This document shows positions 1-8,985 of a DNA stretch of 42,297 nt, in pieces. Location of the stretch: contig JALOAH010000037.1 in NCBI GenBank assembly GCA_023228865.1, forward strand, positions 1 through 42,297, given 5' to 3'. The notes under the pieces are model-generated. The model was not told where the DNA came from. It did no database searches and saw nothing but the letters and a program-made list of their open reading frames with translations. Origin of the DNA: Porticoccaceae bacterium. Lineage in GTDB: Bacteria; Pseudomonadota; Gammaproteobacteria; Pseudomonadales; Porticoccaceae. The stretch's first letter is position 1. Every line of letters begins with the position of its first letter. The position numbers and the translations under genes are program-made.

Positions 1-409
1 TGCCGAGGCTGGCAACGCCGGGTTTGCGGTTTGACACATAGCAGACCTGATCCATATCCCCAACTAGAAGATTGAAGCCCCCATATTGGCAAGCCACATC
101 CGCCAGGGATGCGGCATAGGCGGCGGGGGACACCGATCCCTGCAAATAATTGGCGGGCAATTCGCCCCGCGAACGGAGAGCCTTGTCTTTACTGCCCTCC
201 CTATAGTTGGTGACTGCCGCCCAGCGCCCGTCAGCGGACACCCCCATCCAGGTGCCGCCAGCGTCGAGATCGCGCCCCGCCAATACGGAGGGGCAATCCT
301 GCCACCAGTGCGCCTGCTGGCTGGGGCGGCGGTGGAACTCATCCCGATTGGCGACAACCACTAAGGGATAATCGGGATGACTGTTACGGGCGAGAACCAG
401 CAGGCACAT
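1..409 (-). CDS. NRDE family (TANGO2-like) protein, C-terminus cut by window edge
   Basis: An open frame runs from an ATG at 409 leftward off the window, giving 136 codons. The protein begins MCLLVLARNSHPDYPLVVVA and continues NRDEFHRRPS, the defining NRDE motif near residue 21, followed by AGRDLDAGGTWMGV, typical of the TANGO2/NRDE family. The family is widespread but poorly characterised; a role in heme or lipid handling is proposed for eukaryotic members, so no bacterial function is assigned. The family-typical MCL start supports 409, although no clear Shine-Dalgarno is visible. It lies 23 bases after the gcvH stop on the same strand, so it is probably the distal gene of the ygfB-gcvH transcript. 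The C-terminal part is outside the window. Confidence 0.85.
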   Translation of the reverse strand, partial: MCLLVLARNSHPDYPLVVVANRDEFHRRPSQQAHWWQDCPSVLAGRDLDAGGTWMGVSADGRWAAVTNYREGSKDKALRSRGELPANYLQGSVSPAAYAASLADVACQYGGFNLLVGDMDQVCYVSNRKPGVASLG

Positions 410-432
410 CAGAGAGTGGGGGCAGGAAGCGT

Positions 433-822
433 TTAACCTTCCTCGGCCACTTCCTGATAACCATCCGCATCGAGCAGTTCTTCCAGCTCTGAGGGATCCG
501 ACATTCTCACCTTGTAGAACCAGCCGTCGCCATAGGGGGAACCGTTGACGGTCTCGGGCTCGTCTTCGAGCTGCTCGTTGATGGCGATCACCTCACCGGA
601 TACGGGGGCGTAGATGTCTGACGCGGCCTTGACCGATTCCACCACCGCAGATTCGTCACCGGCAGCCAGCACAGTGCCCACTTCCGGCAGCTCAACAAAG
701 ACCACATCGCCGAGGCTGTCCTGGGCGTGATCAGTAATGCCAATGGTGGCAATACCATTGCCTTCGTTTCTGACCCATTCGTGGGTTTCCAGGTATCTCA
801 GTTCCTTGGGGACTTCACTCAT
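433..822 (-). CDS. gcvH: Glycine cleavage system H protein
   Basis: This is the lipoyl carrier of the glycine cleavage system, shuttling the aminomethyl group from the P protein to the T protein in the cytoplasm. The lipoylation site is visible as ESVKAAS, with the lysine at residue 65 of the 129-residue form. LETHEWV near the N-terminus and [12 protein letters not shown] are family signatures. A start four codons upstream (834) is possible, but the ATG at 822 is preceded by GGAGAA at good spacing and gives the usual family length, so it is preferred. It follows gcvT by about 35 bases. The P-protein gene is not in the window. Confidence 0.96.
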   Translation of the reverse strand: MSEVPKELRYLETHEWVRNEGNGIATIGITDHAQDSLGDVVFVELPEVGTVLAAGDESAVVESVKAASDIYAPVSGEVIAINEQLEDEPETVNGSPYGDGWFYKVRMSDPSELEELLDADGYQEVAEEG

Positions 823-857
823 ATTGTTCTCCACGAATAGATGGTTGATCAGGACAG

Positions 858-1943
858 TTAAACTATGGCTTTGCCACGGCGCACAAAGCCGGGCTTGACA
901 ATGGCAACAGGGACATCCCTGCCGCGGATATCGACAATCGCCTTATCGCCAGCAGCCGCTGGCACTCGAGCAAGGGCAATAGCATACCCCAGGGTTGGCG
1001 AAAATGTGCCGCTGGTGATTTCACCCTCGGCGTCGATACCGGGAATTTTCACTTTCTGATGGCCGCGCAGCACTCCGCGCTCGGTCATCACCAACCCAAC
1101 GAGACGCTGCTTTACACCCTCGGCGCGCTGGCGCTCAAGGGCGCTGCGGCCTATGAACTCGCGCTCCTGGGGTTCCCAGGCCACAGTCCAGGCGAGATTG
1201 GATTCCAGGGGCGACACGTGCTCATCCATATCGCTGCCGTACAGATTCATACCCGCCTCCAGGCGCAGGGTATCTCTTGCCCCCAAACCCACTGGCGCCA
1301 CGTCCACATTGAGGAGCCGCTGCCAAAGATCCTCCAGCTGCTCCGCCGGCAAAATAATCTCAACCCCGTCTTCCCCTGTGTAGCCGGTGCGCGCCAGCGT
1401 CCAGCTGCCCACCTGGGCACAGCCAAATGCCGGCATAGCTTCAATGGCGGCTACCGCACTGGCGCAAACCACGGTCTTGACCCTGGCGATGGCATTGGGA
1501 CCCTGCACGGCGATAATGCCCAGCTCCGGGCGGGGAAGAATGGCGACATCAAAGCCCTCCCCCTGCTGCTTCATCCACAGAATATCATTTTCTGCGGTGG
1601 CACAGTTGACCACCAGACGGTAATTGCCTCTGTCGATAAAATAGACGATAAGATCGTCGATAATACCGCCATTGGTATTGAGCATGACCGAATAAATGGC
1701 CTTGCCGGGAGCAATACGGCCCACATCGTTGGCCAGCAGATAACGCAAAAAAGCTTCTCCGCCCTCACCCTCAACATCGACAACACGCATATGGCTGACA
1801 TCAAACATACCGCAGCTCTGGCGCACGGCCTCGTGTTCGCGGATTTGGGAACCGTAATGAAGGGGCATGTCCCAGCCGCCAAAATCCACCATTTTCCCTC
1901 CGAGAGCCTGGTGGCGCGCAAACAGTGCTGTTTTCTTTCCCAT
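858..1943 (-). CDS. gcvT: Glycine cleavage system T protein (aminomethyltransferase)
   Basis: GcvT transfers the one-carbon unit from the lipoyl-bound aminomethyl group to tetrahydrofolate, releasing ammonia. The 361-residue length is normal. The N-terminal [18 protein letters not shown] segment, GMFDVSHM, and the C-terminal [20 protein letters not shown] are diagnostic of the family. The ATG at 1943 is preceded by a GGAAA ribosome-binding site. It sits 69 bases after ubiI and just before gcvH on the minus strand. I looked for a glycine riboswitch upstream, but the gap to ubiI is too short to hold one, so expression probably comes from the upstream genes or a small local promoter. Confidence 0.97.
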   Translation of the reverse strand: MGKKTALFARHQALGGKMVDFGGWDMPLHYGSQIREHEAVRQSCGMFDVSHMRVVDVEGEGGEAFLRYLLANDVGRIAPGKAIYSVMLNTNGGIIDDLIVYFIDRGNYRLVVNCATAENDILWMKQQGEGFDVAILPRPELGIIAVQGPNAIARVKTVVCASAVAAIEAMPAFGCAQVGSWTLARTGYTGEDGVEIILPAEQLEDLWQRLLNVDVAPVGLGARDTLRLEAGMNLYGSDMDEHVSPLESNLAWTVAWEPQEREFIGRSALERQRAEGVKQRLVGLVMTERGVLRGHQKVKIPGIDAEGEITSGTFSPTLGYAIALARVPAAAGDKAIVDIRGRDVPVAIVKPGFVRRGKAIV

Positions 1944-2012
1944 GGGTAGTTTCCGGCGAGGACGGTAGTCCGTGATAGTCAGGGGGTGAATTTTAAACTG
2001 CCAGCCCGGCCG

Positions 2013-3239
2013 CTAAAAGCCCATAGCCTGGCGAATCAGTTGATTTTTTAACGGTTCAAGATGATTGAGCCCGGACATGCCGCTGTTGCGCAACACCCGC
2101 AACAGCGGATTTTGATGGCCAAACAGGCGTTTGAAACCCTCCATCGCCGCCATCATGGCAAGGTTATCCGGCTTGCGGCGCCGCTGAAAACGTTCCAGGG
2201 TTGAGATATCGCCAACCGCCAGCTTGCGCGCCAGACCCCGCAAAATTTCTTCCACCAACACACGGGCATCGGCAAAACCCAGGTTCACCCCCTGCCCGGC
2301 GAGGGGATGGATGGTATGAGCCGCATCCCCCAGCAGCGCCACACCGGGGCGCACATATTCAGTGGCATGGCGCTGGCGCAGCGGCAGGCAGTGGCGGCGG
2401 GACACTGAAATGATGTCGCCGAGACGCCACTCACTGGCCTGACCGATGGCGCGACAGAAAGCATCGTCGTCAAGAGCCATCAAATCTGCCGCGACCTGAT
2501 GATCCTGGGACCAGACAATCGAGCTGTAGTGGCAGTCACCGTCAGCGCTCACGAGGGGCAGAAAAGCCAGGGGCCCCGCAGAGGAAAACCACTGAAAGGC
2601 GGTATGGTTGTGGGGCTGGCGGGAGCCGATGGTTGCCACCACCGCGCTGTGACCGTAGTCCCAGGTGCGCAGACAAAACCCGCACTGCTCGCGAACCAAA
2701 GAATTGGCGCCATCTGCAGCCACCAGCAGCGGCGCAGCCAAACGGCGACCACCGTCAAGATTGATAACCCGCTGCGCCCTCGCATCGGCGGCGACACTTT
2801 GAATACCCTCGGCGATGATCTCAACATTGGCCAGCGCCCCCAAGCGTTGGTGGGCAGCGGCCACAATCACGGAGTTTTCAACAATATGCCCGAGATTGGG
2901 CTGATGGACATCGGCGCAGTCAAACTCGATAAAACCTGTGCCCTCTCCATCTCTGACCTCCATGTGGCAATAGGGCGACGCTTTGGCACTAACCCCATTC
3001 GTCCAGATTCCGGCGGCGTCGAGCAGAATTCGAGAGGCTTCGGTGAGCGCCACCACGCGGGGGTCAAACATTTCCTCGACATGGGGCGGAGCGTCTGCCT
3101 GCTTGTCGATAATGGCGATGCGCAGGCCGCCCGCCCCTTGGGCACCAGCGAGGCGGGCGGCAAAGGTGGCGCCAACAAGACCGGCGCCCGCCACCACAAC
3201 ATCATAGTGCTCAACGGGAGAAAGCTTCGAGTTGGTCAT
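2013..3239 (-). CDS. ubiI: FAD-dependent ubiquinone-biosynthesis hydroxylase, UbiI (VisC)-type
   Basis: This is a class A flavin monooxygenase of the UbiH/UbiI/COQ6 family, which hydroxylates the ubiquinone precursor ring at the membrane. The FAD dinucleotide motif GAGLVG is at residues 18-23. DPRVVAL (59-65) is the conserved substrate/FAD loop, DGANS (176-180) the NAD(P)H/FAD DG motif, and GDAAHTIHPLAGQG (304-317) the FAD-ribityl GD motif. The length of 408 residues is typical. It lies directly downstream of ubiH, the same order as in E. coli pepP-ubiH-ubiI, which is the main reason for choosing UbiI over UbiF. No strong Shine-Dalgarno precedes the ATG at 3239, so translation may be coupled to ubiH. 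Confidence 0.88.
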   Translation of the reverse strand: MTNSKLSPVEHYDVVVAGAGLVGATFAARLAGAQGAGGLRIAIIDKQADAPPHVEEMFDPRVVALTEASRILLDAAGIWTNGVSAKASPYCHMEVRDGEGTGFIEFDCADVHQPNLGHIVENSVIVAAAHQRLGALANVEIIAEGIQSVAADARAQRVINLDGGRRLAAPLLVAADGANSLVREQCGFCLRTWDYGHSAVVATIGSRQPHNHTAFQWFSSAGPLAFLPLVSADGDCHYSSIVWSQDHQVAADLMALDDDAFCRAIGQASEWRLGDIISVSRRHCLPLRQRHATEYVRPGVALLGDAAHTIHPLAGQGVNLGFADARVLVEEILRGLARKLAVGDISTLERFQRRRKPDNLAMMAAMEGFKRLFGHQNPLLRVLRNSGMSGLNHLEPLKNQLIRQAMGF

Positions 3240-3292
3240 CTGGTGTCAACCATAAGTATTAGCCGCAGGCATGGGCAGAGAAACGGGAAGAA

Positions 3293-4546
3293 TCATTTGG
3301 GAAATTTTACCGCCGGATTGGCGAGGCCGGCACCGAAGCGGGCAAATTCCTTGCGCGCCGGCGACACCAGATCCAGCACCATCAAACCCAGATTGCGCAC
3401 TGCGATTCCCGCCGTTGCGCCATTGCCAAACAGTGCTGGCAGGTTATGGCTGAATCCTATGGTGTTGCGCTGATCCCGCTGCTGGGCTTGAAGATAACGC
3501 TCCAGTACCGCCAAGCTGCCGGGATTTTTGTCCGCCCGCATCGCCCAGCCAACAATTTCCGCCAGCTTTGCCGCATCTCTGAGGGCGAGATTAAACCCCT
3601 GCCCGGCCACCGGGTGAAGAAAGTGGGCGGCATTGCCCACCACCGCCAAGTGGCTGCGAATCTGCTCCTGCGCCACCATCAGTTTTAGCGGATAGGACGA
3701 GCGTTCGCCGCAGTGAACAAACTGCCCGGCGCGAAAACCAAAACGCTGGTGGAGCGCATCAATAAACGCTGTTTCTTCCGCCATCAGCAACTCGACGGCG
3801 CGCTGCGGTGGCAACGTCCACACCAGGGCGGCTCGGTGTTCGCCAGCCACATCCTGGAGCGGCAATAGCGCCATCGGCCCTTCGTCGGTGAAGCGCTCAT
3901 AGGCAATGCCCTCATGGGGCTGGGCAAGAGCCAGGTTGGCAATGACCGCGCACTGGCCATAATCCTGACATTGGGTATGGATGCCGAGCTGTTGCAGCAG
4001 AGAGGAATTGGCGCCATCCGCCACCACCGCAAGCGCTGCGCGACAGGAGTTGCCGGCAACGAACACGTCCATCCCCCCGGCCACGGGCACCAGTCTTTCT
4101 ACCCGTGCGGGAGAAACAATTTGCAAATTGTCGTGCTCAGCAACGGCAGCCATAAGTACTCGCCCCAGCTGCCGGTTTTCCACCACATAGCCCAAACCGT
4201 CGAGGCCTGACTCCGCGGCGACCATTCTGGTCGCGCCGGGATGGCCGCGATCACTGACATGAATGGTTTTAATGGCGCAGACCCCAGTTGCGAGCAGAGG
4301 CCACAGCCCCAGGTCGTCAAAGAGTCGGCGGGAACTTTCCGCCAGCGCCGTGGATCTGGCGTCAAAGCTGGGGGGCAGAACGTCATCAGCGGCGAAGCCG
4401 TCCAGAGACAGGGCTTCGATAAGGAGGATTTTCGCCTGGGGCGCCTGTTTTGCCAGCAGCAAAGCCAGACTCAAACCCACCATACCGCCACCGACAATGG
4501 CAATATCGGCACTTTTTGGCAACGGCAATGCCGGTTTCATCGACAT
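3293..4546 (-). CDS. ubiH: 2-octaprenyl-6-methoxyphenol hydroxylase, UbiH
   Basis: This is a flavin monooxygenase for a ring hydroxylation step in ubiquinone synthesis. The N-terminal GGGMVG (19-24) FAD fold, DARSTALAESS, a DGANS motif, and the C-terminal VVGNAAHFLHPVAGQGFNLA are visible. The GN in place of GD in that last motif is also seen in E. coli UbiH, which helps separate this protein from the adjacent paralogue UbiI (GD). The length of 417 residues is normal. It starts 14 bases after the pepP stop and is the third gene of the ygfB-pepP-ubiH-ubiI train. Confidence 0.92.
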   Translation of the reverse strand: MSMKPALPLPKSADIAIVGGGMVGLSLALLLAKQAPQAKILLIEALSLDGFAADDVLPPSFDARSTALAESSRRLFDDLGLWPLLATGVCAIKTIHVSDRGHPGATRMVAAESGLDGLGYVVENRQLGRVLMAAVAEHDNLQIVSPARVERLVPVAGGMDVFVAGNSCRAALAVVADGANSSLLQQLGIHTQCQDYGQCAVIANLALAQPHEGIAYERFTDEGPMALLPLQDVAGEHRAALVWTLPPQRAVELLMAEETAFIDALHQRFGFRAGQFVHCGERSSYPLKLMVAQEQIRSHLAVVGNAAHFLHPVAGQGFNLALRDAAKLAEIVGWAMRADKNPGSLAVLERYLQAQQRDQRNTIGFSHNLPALFGNGATAGIAVRNLGLMVLDLVSPARKEFARFGAGLANPAVKFPK

Positions 4547-4560
4547 AATGACCGAGATCC

Positions 4561-5868
4561 TCAGGCCATCAGGGCTTCAATATCGGCAATGGTTTTGGGG
4601 GCATCCGCCGTCAGCACCTGGGTGCCTTTTTTGGTGATGGCGACATTATCCTCAATGCGAATACCTATGCCCCGCCATTTTCTGGCGACATTATGATTGT
4701 CCGGCGCGATATAGATACCGGGTTCCACCGTCATCACCATACCCGGCTCGAGCAAGCGCCACTGCTGATCCACCTTGTAGTCGCCAACATCGTGAACATC
4801 CATGCCCAGCCAGTGACCGGCGCGGTGCATATAAAAATCCTTATAGGCCTCTTTAGCGATGAGATCATCCACCGCCCCCTGGAGAAGCCCCAGATCCACC
4901 AGACCCTCGACGATAATTTTCACCGTGACATCATGGGGTTCATTCCAGTGATTGCCGGCCACCGCAGCGTCAATGGCCGCGAGCTGGGCGGCGAGGACAA
5001 TCTCGTAAACGGCTTTTTGTTCGGGGGAAAATTTGCCGTTGACGGGAAAGGTTCGGGTGATATCCGAGGCGTAGTAGTCGAGTTCACAACCCGCATCGAT
5101 AAGCACCAGATCGCCATCCTTGAGGGCTGCGCGATTTTCCACATAGTGGAGAATGCAGCCATTGGCGCCGCCGCCGACAATGGTGCCGTAAGCGGGATAG
5201 TTGGCTCCCGCCATGGCAAATTCATGCTCGATTTCCGCCTGCAGCTGATATTCAAACATGCCCGGTTTACAGACTTTCATGGCGCGGACATGAGCCCTGG
5301 CCGCCACCTGTGCCGATTTGTGCATTAATTTGATTTCAGTGGCGCTTTTAAAAAGGCGCAATTCGTGCAGCAAATGGTCGAGATCGACAAACTCCGCCGG
5401 CGGCGACGCCCCGGCGCGGGCGCGCTTGCGAATATTGTTGACCCACTCCATCAAATGGGCATCAAACTGCTGATCTTTGCCGACAGCGTAGTAGACGCGG
5501 TCGCGCCCCTCGATAAGGCCGGGAAGAATGTCGTCGATATCGTTGATGGGAAAGGCGTCATCGGCGGCAAATTTTTCACAGGCGCCCTCGGGACCAGCCC
5601 TGTAGCCATCCCAGATTTCCCGGGCGCGATCGCGCTCGCGGCAAAACAGAATAAACTGTCCCTGTTCGCGGCCGGGAATCAGTACCATTACCGCTTCCGG
5701 TTCTTCAAAACCGCTGAGGTATAAAAAATCGCTGTCCTGCCGGTAGGGAAAGTGGGTATCGCGGCTGCGCACCTGTTCGGGTGCTGCGGGAATCACGGCG
5801 ATGCTGTTGGCGGCCATCAGCGCCATCAGCTCTTCCCTGCGGCGGGCGAATTCTTTAGGGTTAACCAT
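4561..5868 (-). CDS. pepP: Xaa-Pro aminopeptidase P
   Basis: Aminopeptidase P is a dinuclear-metal peptidase of the pita-bread fold that removes N-terminal residues next to proline. Metal ligands are visible in order: Asp in VLIDAGCE, Asp in ASDITRTFPV, His in HRAGHWLGMDVHD, Glu in MTVEPGIY and Glu in GIRIEDN. The N-terminal part contains FPYRQDSDFLYLSGFEEPEAV, typical of bacterial PepP. The start at 5868 (MVNPKEFARRR) gives 435 residues, the usual length. A longer in-frame start at 5949 would lie inside ygfB and is not credible. The ygfB stop is 13 bases upstream. Confidence 0.96.
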   Translation of the reverse strand: MVNPKEFARRREELMALMAANSIAVIPAAPEQVRSRDTHFPYRQDSDFLYLSGFEEPEAVMVLIPGREQGQFILFCRERDRAREIWDGYRAGPEGACEKFAADDAFPINDIDDILPGLIEGRDRVYYAVGKDQQFDAHLMEWVNNIRKRARAGASPPAEFVDLDHLLHELRLFKSATEIKLMHKSAQVAARAHVRAMKVCKPGMFEYQLQAEIEHEFAMAGANYPAYGTIVGGGANGCILHYVENRAALKDGDLVLIDAGCELDYYASDITRTFPVNGKFSPEQKAVYEIVLAAQLAAIDAAVAGNHWNEPHDVTVKIIVEGLVDLGLLQGAVDDLIAKEAYKDFYMHRAGHWLGMDVHDVGDYKVDQQWRLLEPGMVMTVEPGIYIAPDNHNVARKWRGIGIRIEDNVAITKKGTQVLTADAPKTIADIEALMA

Positions 5869-5881
5869 AGAGAGCAATATC

Positions 5882-6451
5882 CTAGTGCAGTGTCTGTGAC
5901 GGAGGTCTGGCGGCAGTCGTGGCGAGATGGGAAATATTGAGCTCGGCAAAAATCAACATGGCCGCCATGCGCACGAATTCCTCGAGTTCAAAAAGATCGG
6001 CCTCGTCGTCCTCTTCGCCGTCGCCTTCATAGCCGACACGGGCGATGGCGGCGAGGTCGCCAATGGCGTCCTTCACGTCGGCGGAGAGATTTGCCTCCCC
6101 CCGCAACCCGGAATCCCCCAGACCGCTGAGAAAATACTGGCACCAGTCGGAAAGCGCCATAACCCTGTCGGCCAGCGGCCAGTCCTCGTCCGGCAACAGC
6201 ACTTTAAAACTGAGGTCGGCGCTTTCAAATGCAGCGACGATACTGGCATAGAGCTGCTCAAGGGAAACCAGGGCATTGGCCACCAGCTCTTCATCGCTGT
6301 CGAGGCTTTCGATCAGCGCCTGAGCCAGCTTGTCGCCACTCAACCTCTCGCCACCGGCGATACGGCCACAGAGCAGCCCGTGCATTTCCGAAGGGGTTTC
6401 CTGAAAGCCTTCAACCTCAAGGCAAAGGGCAAGTTCTTTAAACGTCATCAA
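5882..6451 (-). CDS. ygfB: UPF0149 / YgfB family protein
   Basis: This is an acidic 189-residue protein of the YgfB (UPF0149) family, conserved upstream of pepP in gammaproteobacteria. It has ETPSEMHGLLCGRIAGGE near the N-terminus, the CQYFLSGLGDSGL segment in the middle, and an acidic C-terminal half with the FELEEFVRMAAMLIFAEL helix, all typical. In Pseudomonas the family has been linked to control of transcription through an anti-terminator; whether that applies here is unknown. It is the first gene of the minus-strand ubiquinone/glycine-cleavage train and is divergent from the zapA operon. Confidence 0.9.
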   Translation of the reverse strand: MMTFKELALCLEVEGFQETPSEMHGLLCGRIAGGERLSGDKLAQALIESLDSDEELVANALVSLEQLYASIVAAFESADLSFKVLLPDEDWPLADRVMALSDWCQYFLSGLGDSGLRGEANLSADVKDAIGDLAAIARVGYEGDGEEDDEADLFELEEFVRMAAMLIFAELNISHLATTAARPPSQTLH

Positions 6452-6637
6452 TCGCCAACCTTGTCAAAACGCCATACTACCATTCACCACCGAGGAAATT
6501 CATCCAGGTGCGCCGTCATTTCTGCGCCAGCATTTGCCACAGCACCATGGCAAACCGCTGCTGAAGGCTGAACCAGAACAATTTCCACAGATTTTTTAAA
6601 AAGTTAGGCGGTTTATGCTGAAAAGCTGTCAACAGCG

Positions 6638-6667
6638 TTGACCGTCACCAACCCCGCAATTTATAGT
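6638..6667 (+). promoter_or_regulatory. Sigma-70 type promoter for the TIGR02449/zapA operon
   Basis: TTGACC (6638-6643) and TATAGT (6662-6667) are separated by 18 bases, close to the sigma-70 consensus. They lie 27 bases before the ATG of the first gene in the plus-strand operon, within the divergent region shared with ygfB. An inverted repeat TTTGCCA...TGGCAAA lies further upstream near 6530-6552 and could be an operator. Confidence 0.6.
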
Positions 6668-6693
6668 AGGGCAAATTTGCGCCCGTTCGACTC

Positions 6694-6903
6694 ATGACCA
6701 CTGACAATCTGCATAATCTGGAACAGAAAATAGATCGCCTTATCGCTGTCTGCGACCAGCTGCAGGCAGAAAACCGCTCCCTGCGCGAACGGGAAGGCGC
6801 CCTTTTGCGGGAGCGCAGCAAGCTGGTGGAGAAAAACGATACCGCCCGCACCCGCGTGGAAGCCATGATCTCCAGACTCAAAAATCTTGACGTAGACGGC
6901 TGA
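6694..6903 (+). CDS. TIGR02449-family small coiled-coil protein (ZapB-like)
   Basis: This 69-residue protein is almost wholly heptad-like: LEQKIDRLIAVCDQLQAENR, then SLREREGALLRERSKLVEKN and a short C-terminal helix. It is conserved immediately upstream of zapA in Pseudomonas-like gammaproteobacteria and is named TIGR02449. It resembles ZapB in size and coiled-coil character, so a cell-division role beside ZapA is a reasonable inference, but it has not been shown. It ends one base before the zapA ATG at 6905, so the two are translationally coupled. No clear Shine-Dalgarno precedes its ATG. Confidence 0.85.
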   Translation: MTTDNLHNLEQKIDRLIAVCDQLQAENRSLREREGALLRERSKLVEKNDTARTRVEAMISRLKNLDVDG

Positions 6904-6904
6904 A

Positions 6905-7222
6905 ATGACCATGACAAGCGCCAACAATACCGTCAGCATTCGCATTCTCGACAAAGACTACCAGGTCAATTGTCCGCCGGAAGAACAAAATGCGCTAATT
7001 CGCTCATCGCAGCTCCTCGACGCCCGTATGCGCGAAATTCGCAAAAGCGGCCATGTCATCGGGCTTGAGCGCATCGCCGTTATGGCTGCGCTCAATTTAA
7101 CCTACGACCTGCTGATGGCGGAAACCAGAGCCTCCAACAACGACAGTATCAGCAGGGATATCAGTGCTCTCGATGACAAGCTGTCTGCGGCTCTCGCCCG
7201 CTTTGCACCCCAGAGTCACTGA
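6905..7222 (+). CDS. zapA: Cell division protein ZapA
   Basis: ZapA binds FtsZ and promotes bundling of the division ring at midcell. The 105-residue protein has the expected N-terminal globular part (VSIRILDKDYQVNCPPEEQ), the LLDARMREIRKSG helix, the IGLERIAVMAALNLTYDLL segment and a C-terminal helical tail. Translation can begin at 6905 or at the second Met at 6911; both are compatible with the family. It partners the upstream coiled-coil gene. In many relatives the 6S RNA gene and fau follow directly, but here an extra gene intervenes. Confidence 0.95.
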   Translation: MTMTSANNTVSIRILDKDYQVNCPPEEQNALIRSSQLLDARMREIRKSGHVIGLERIAVMAALNLTYDLLMAETRASNNDSISRDISALDDKLSAALARFAPQSH

Positions 7223-7305
7223 CTCTCTCCGCCAAACCCAGGTGTCGACCCCCAGGCTCAGGCTTGGCTCACAAACCCCGTCAGCGCCGTACGCCAGGTT
7301 AAGCA

Positions 7306-8865
7306 ATGGACGATAAAGAGCAACCCAGTGTTACCCACAGCGACCACAAGCTGAAATTGCGCAATCTGCGCACAAACGATTTCGACGACATCAAACACAT
7401 CATGGATCGCGTCTATCCCGGCGGCATGGGCGGGGTGTGGCCAAAGAAAAAATACCTGTCCATGCTCAAAACTTTTCCCGAGGGACAAATCTGCATTGAG
7501 GACAACGGCAAAGTGGTCGCCGCCGCCTTTGCCGTCATTGTCGATTACGACAAGTTTGGCGACGAGCACACCTACGACGAAATCACCGGCAACGCCTACC
7601 TCAGCACCCACGACCCCAATGGCGATGTGCTCTACGGAGTCGATGTCTTTGCCGATCCCGATTACCGCAACCTGCGCCTTGGCCGCCGCCTCTACGAAGC
7701 CCGCAAGGAGCTGTGCCAAAATCTCAATCTGCGCGCCATTATCGCCGGTGGCCGCATTCCCAACTACAAAAACTACAGCGACAGCATGTCCCCCCAGCAG
7801 TACATCACCGCAGTTAAGCGCAAGGAGCTTTACGACCCCATCCTCACCTTTCAGCTCTCCAACGATTTTGAAGTCAAGCGGGTGCTCAAGGGCTATCTTC
7901 CCGAAGACAACGATTCCCAGGGTTACGCCACTCTGCTGGAATGGTTCAATATTTACTATGAACCCAAGGATGCAAAACTCTTTGGCGCCAAAAAAACCGT
8001 GGCGCGGCTGGGCTGTGTGCAGTGGCAGATGCGGGAAATGAAAAGCGTCGAGGAACTGCTCCAGCAGGTGGAATATTTTATCGACGCCCTGTCCGACTAT
8101 CGCTGCGATGTCGCCCTGTTCCCCGAATTCTTCAATGCGCCACTCATGGGTCTCAAACCCCAGGACAACTCCATCGACGCCATTCGCCTCCTGGCCAGCT
8201 ACACAGACCACATTCTCGACGCCATTTCCCGCCTTGCGGTCAGCTACAACATCAATGTGGTGGCGGGCTCCATGCCGGTTATAGAAGACAACCTGCTCTA
8301 CAACGTCGCCTACCTGTGCCGCCGCGACGGCACCGTAGACGCCCAGTACAAGCTCCATCCCACCCCCCACGAAAAGCGCGACTGGATCATGGAGGGCGGC
8401 AACGAACTGAAACTGTTTGAAACCGACTTCGGCAAAGTGGGTATTCTGATCTGCTACGACGTTGAGTTCCCCGAGCTGGCGCGTCTCCTCGGCGAACAGG
8501 AAATGCAGATCCTGCTGGTGCCCTTCTGGACCGACACCAAGAACGGTTACCTCAGAGTGCGGCGCTGCGCCCAGGCCAGAGCCATCGAAAATGAATGTTA
8601 CGTCGCCATCGCCGGCAGCACCGGCAACCTGCCAAAAGTCGACAACGTCGATATCCAGTACGGTCAGTCGGCGGTGTTTTCACCCTCGGATTTTGCTTTC
8701 CCCCACGATGCCATCATGGCGGAGACCACCCCCAATACGGAGATGACCCTCATTGTGGATGTGGATCTCGACAAGCTGCAAACCCTGCAAAACGAGGGTT
8801 CGGTGCGCAATTTCCTCGATCGCCGCCGGGATCTCTACCATATCAAATGGACGGGGGATGATTAA
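7306..8865 (+). CDS. Bifunctional GNAT acetyltransferase / carbon-nitrogen hydrolase (nitrilase superfamily) fusion
   Basis: Two domains are joined in 519 residues. Residues 15-200 form a GNAT domain: VLYGVDVFADPDYRNLRLGRRLYEARK carries the acetyl-CoA pyrophosphate loop region. Residues 232-515 form a C-N hydrolase domain with the Glu-Lys-Cys triad visible as E274 (FPEFF), K349 (QYKLHP) and C383 (ICYDVEFPE). This architecture exists in other bacteria (for example Bacillus YhcX-like proteins), but its substrate is not known; hydrolysis of an amide coupled to N-acylation of an amine is a guess from the domains. It lies between zapA and the 6S RNA gene. Confidence 0.9.
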   Translation: MDDKEQPSVTHSDHKLKLRNLRTNDFDDIKHIMDRVYPGGMGGVWPKKKYLSMLKTFPEGQICIEDNGKVVAAAFAVIVDYDKFGDEHTYDEITGNAYLSTHDPNGDVLYGVDVFADPDYRNLRLGRRLYEARKELCQNLNLRAIIAGGRIPNYKNYSDSMSPQQYITAVKRKELYDPILTFQLSNDFEVKRVLKGYLPEDNDSQGYATLLEWFNIYYEPKDAKLFGAKKTVARLGCVQWQMREMKSVEELLQQVEYFIDALSDYRCDVALFPEFFNAPLMGLKPQDNSIDAIRLLASYTDHILDAISRLAVSYNINVVAGSMPVIEDNLLYNVAYLCRRDGTVDAQYKLHPTPHEKRDWIMEGGNELKLFETDFGKVGILICYDVEFPELARLLGEQEMQILLVPFWTDTKNGYLRVRRCAQARAIENECYVAIAGSTGNLPKVDNVDIQYGQSAVFSPSDFAFPHDAIMAETTPNTEMTLIVDVDLDKLQTLQNEGSVRNFLDRRRDLYHIKWTGDD

Positions 8866-8951
8866 ATCCACCGGGAACTCTCAAGGTTGAACCAAAGCCC
8901 CTGATTCAACTTCTCCACGGGGGCAGTGCCACGGAATTTCAGCAAATATTT

Positions 8952-8979
8952 TTGGGTTTTCAGCTCATTTGGGTATACT
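8952..8979 (+). promoter_or_regulatory. Promoter of the 6S RNA gene
   Basis: TATACT at 8974-8979 is a good -10 element, 8-10 bases before the predicted 6S RNA 5' end. The -35 candidate is the weak TTGGGT at 8952-8957, 16 bases upstream. Strong -10 with weak -35 is plausible for ssrS but the pairing is my inference. Confidence 0.5.
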
Positions 8980-8985
8980 GGCACC

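Noticed and set aside
64..364. Two overlapping short frames at the left edge
   Set aside because: The true gene is the NRDE protein on the minus strand running off the edge; both short frames are shadows.
1944..2012. Glycine riboswitch upstream of gcvT
   Set aside because: The gap to ubiI is only 69 bases, too short for the aptamer, and no conserved motif is seen.
2499..3473. 324-codon plus-strand frame across ubiI and ubiH
   Set aside because: Opposite two conserved flavin hydroxylases; shadow frame.
7258..8370. Long minus-strand open frame opposite the GNAT/nitrilase gene
   Set aside because: It is the mirror of a clearly conserved plus-strand gene; composition (V, G, H rich) and lack of motifs show codon-bias shadowing.
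8926..8937. GTGCCACGGAAT shared with the hairpin arm at 20773
   Set aside because: A single shared 12-mer in 42 kb is expected by chance; no further similarity around it.
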